From positions 1 to 43,894 of the forward strand of contig CALSCP010001564.1 in assembly GCA_943704425.1 (NCBI GenBank): a stretch of 43,894 nucleotides of DNA, in the 5' to 3' direction. The DNA comes from Ministeria vibrans ATCC 50519 (Eukaryota; Opisthokonta; Filasterea). Positions 42,342 to 43,894 of the stretch are shown here, in pieces (the first letter of the stretch is position 1; the number at the start of each line of letters is the position of its first letter). The position numbers and the translations under genes were made by a program. Below the pieces are notes generated by a model. That model saw only the letters and a program-made list of their open reading frames with translations, ran no database searches and was not told where the DNA came from.

Positions 42342-43894
42342 ATGAGCAATTGTGATTTCATTATCGAGACCGAGAACACCAGCCAAAGCGTGTTTTCAGA
42401 CCTGACCAACACTGAGCTTGAAGAAGCGGCGGAGCAACCCGACGACGCTGGGGCACGCCACCAAGCGAATAGAGAGTCGAAATTCGCTTCATTTGTCGCC
42501 GTCAAGCAGTCTTACCGCAGCACCGCGCCTGCTAATGAGACACTGGCTGCGCGTGCGTCTGAGTCCGGAGGGGAGGATTCGAAGTTGTTCACCGTAAAGG
42601 TGCTGGTCGGCGGTCGCTTAAACCATATTCGTACACCAACTCTTAACCCCGCTGATGTTGCCGCTGCCGCCGTTCCCGCCTGGTCGCCAAGCCTCTGTCG
42701 CGATGCACGATTTCGTGACGAGACACAAGCAAGGCCGAGTCTTACCGTCACGCCATTGCAAAGTGGCAAAACGTATGAGCTGCTGCCCGCCAGCAGAGAG
42801 GCCCTCGACATGATCCCCAACCAGACGCACCCTAGCTTGATAGCCGTTGGCGGACAAAATACTGCAGTGGACCCGGAAGTCGACGCGGCGCGCATTAACG
42901 AAGAGTTCTTTTCCCAGAATCAACTGCTGTGGCCCTTTGAAGTGCTCGCGTACCATGTTGGATTGCGTCTAGAGCGTTACGCCGCCGCCCAAGAAGTACT
43001 TCACGAAGATCCCCGACAAGCCCTCGAATGGCTTACACATGCTGTTACAAACAACAAGCATCCTCTGGATTACGACGAGCTACGGAGTATTGCGAGAAAA
43101 GCCTTAGATGACGCCAAGGAAGATGAAGAGGGATCCCCACCTGAGACTTGTCTTGTGGATGATATGCAGGCAGTCAAGTACGTACCGGACGATAAGGAAG
43201 CCAAAAATCCACGTAAGGAGGATGCGAGCGACATGGATGAGCCAGGTACAGGTACAGAGGGTGAGCAAAGTCACAAGGCGGCGGAGGCGGAGAAAGAAGA
43301 GGAGAAGGGAGAAGAAGAAGTGCTTGTAGTCAACGCGGCAATGTATGCGCAGGGAAGAGAACGTGAGAGTGACGGAGAGGAGGAGGAGGAGGAGGAGAAG
43401 GAGGGAGAAGAGGGAGGGGAACGAAATGGTGATGAGGATGATGATAGGACCACTAAGATTTCTCAGGGAGCGCAAACAATACTTAACAAGCTACAAAGCG
43501 CCAACCTGACCCAGAAAGACGATCTTGCTCGGTTGTTTTGGGACGCAACAAAGAATATGAAAAAAGAAGACGGACTCAACGAGTGGCTCAAGCAAATGGT
43601 GGAAGAACGCGGGAGTGACACAGTCGCGGGGTGGATGTGCCGGCACATCACACGTTCCAAGGTCCACAAGTACATGAGACAGGCATTAATGAACTCCGAT
43701 CTTCACATCGCAAGTCGTACGGGCGGTCTGTTTCCCATTGTGCTCATGGCTACGCCACGCGAGATCAAACTCAATCGAAAGTACAAGAAACTGACAGTTC
43801 AAATTCTCCCCCGCTCCCTTTCTGCCCCTTGCTCGTTCACGCGCGCTTCCCAACACGCCGCTCTGCGTGCCGCGGTGAAGCCAGTGGGCGGCAG
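42342..43894 (+). CDS. Unrecognised acidic protein D, copy 2, 5' part (runs off window)
   Basis: Exon 1 is open from ATG 42342 (MSNCDFIIETENTSQSVFSD) to a donor at 43781 (CGAAA followed by GTACAAG), in the same phase as D1 exon 1. It then enters an intron, and the window ends before a clear second exon. Shared blocks with D1 include KVLVGGRL, NEEFFSQNQLLWPFEVLAY, EDPRQALEWLTHA, LNEWLKQMVEERGSDTVAGW and KVHKYMRQALM. The acidic tract is shorter and rearranged. Overall divergence from D1 is clearly greater than in A, B or C. The 3' sequence after 43781 does not resemble D1 exon 2 (expected RTIVTNVVGTAPLGEM), so the downstream gene may differ or lie outside the window. Confidence 0.7.
   Translation, partial: MSNCDFIIETENTSQSVFSDLTNTELEEAAEQPDDAGARHQANRESKFASFVAVKQSYRSTAPANETLAARASESGGEDSKLFTVKVLVGGRLNHIRTPTLNPADVAAAAVPAWSPSLCRDARFRDETQARPSLTVTPLQSGKTYELLPASREALDMIPNQTHPSLIAVGGQNTAVDPEVDAARINEEFFSQNQLLWPFEVLAYHVGLRLERYAAAQEVLHEDPRQALEWLTHAVTNNKHPLDYDELRSIARKALDDAKEDEEGSPPETCLVDDMQAVKYVPDDKEAKNPRKEDASDMDEPGTGTEGEQSHKAAEAEKEEEKGEEEVLVVNAAMYAQGRERESDGEEEEEEEKEGEEGGERNGDEDDDRTTKISQGAQTILNKLQSANLTQKDDLARLFWDATKNMKKEDGLNEWLKQMVEERGSDTVAGWMCRHITRSKVHKYMRQALMNSDLHIASRTGGLFPIVLMATPREIKLNRKYKKLTVQILPRSLSAPCSFTRASQHAALRAAVKPVGG

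Overview
This is a gene-dense piece of nuclear genome from a unicellular eukaryote. Nearly every gene is split by short spliceosomal introns, mostly about 40-130 nt, with donors GTAAG or GTACG and acceptors TTTAG or CAG. Gaps between genes are usually 40-500 bp. The sequence is rich in TTA/TTG, GA and CAG microsatellites. The gene set is ciliary KATNIP, AP-5 beta, COMMD6, KEOPS kinase Bud32, histone-chaperone J protein DNAJC9, ZnT5, a D-type-like cyclin and a secreted EGF/BspA-repeat protein. It fits a free-living, probably flagellated heterotrophic protist. I cannot name the species. Exon models below were built by hand from splice signals, reading phase and family homology. All interior junctions keep phase.

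Layout, left part (1-24.4 kb), single-copy genes: ankyrin-repeat protein (-, 297-2303); EGF/PKD-like/BspA-repeat secreted protein (-, 3205-4955); AP5B1 (-, 5198-8855); COMMD6 (-, 9111-10095); BUD32 (+, 10211-11236); rolling-stone-like membrane protein (+, 11407-12449); polyQ cyclin (+, 13288-15098); ZnT5-type zinc transporter (-, 15411-19339); KATNIP (+, 19564-22971); DNAJC9 (-, 23014-24411). Most are conserved housekeeping functions (endosomal sorting, tRNA t6A formation, zinc loading of the early secretory pathway, histone handling, cilium/microtubule function). They share no obvious pathway.

Right part (24.7-43.9 kb): a four-gene cassette, here called A(-) B(+) C(-) D(+), occurs twice in tandem about 11 kb apart. 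I do not recognise the families of A, B, D or the four-pass membrane protein C. Identity between the copies is very uneven. Gene A is nearly identical over about 3.5 kb including four introns, B exon 1 is nearly identical, and B exon 2, C and D are clearly diverged. Intron 1 of A is unrelated between copies. This pattern suggests an old duplication with recent gene conversion across A. Copy 1 of A has a short assembly gap, and D copy 2 runs off the window.

The most interesting items are this mosaic cassette, the secreted protein in which successive 24-residue repeats are each encoded by a separate 72-nt phase-0 exon, and a GA-rich dispersed repeat with a shared AACAAAGTGA core at four places.
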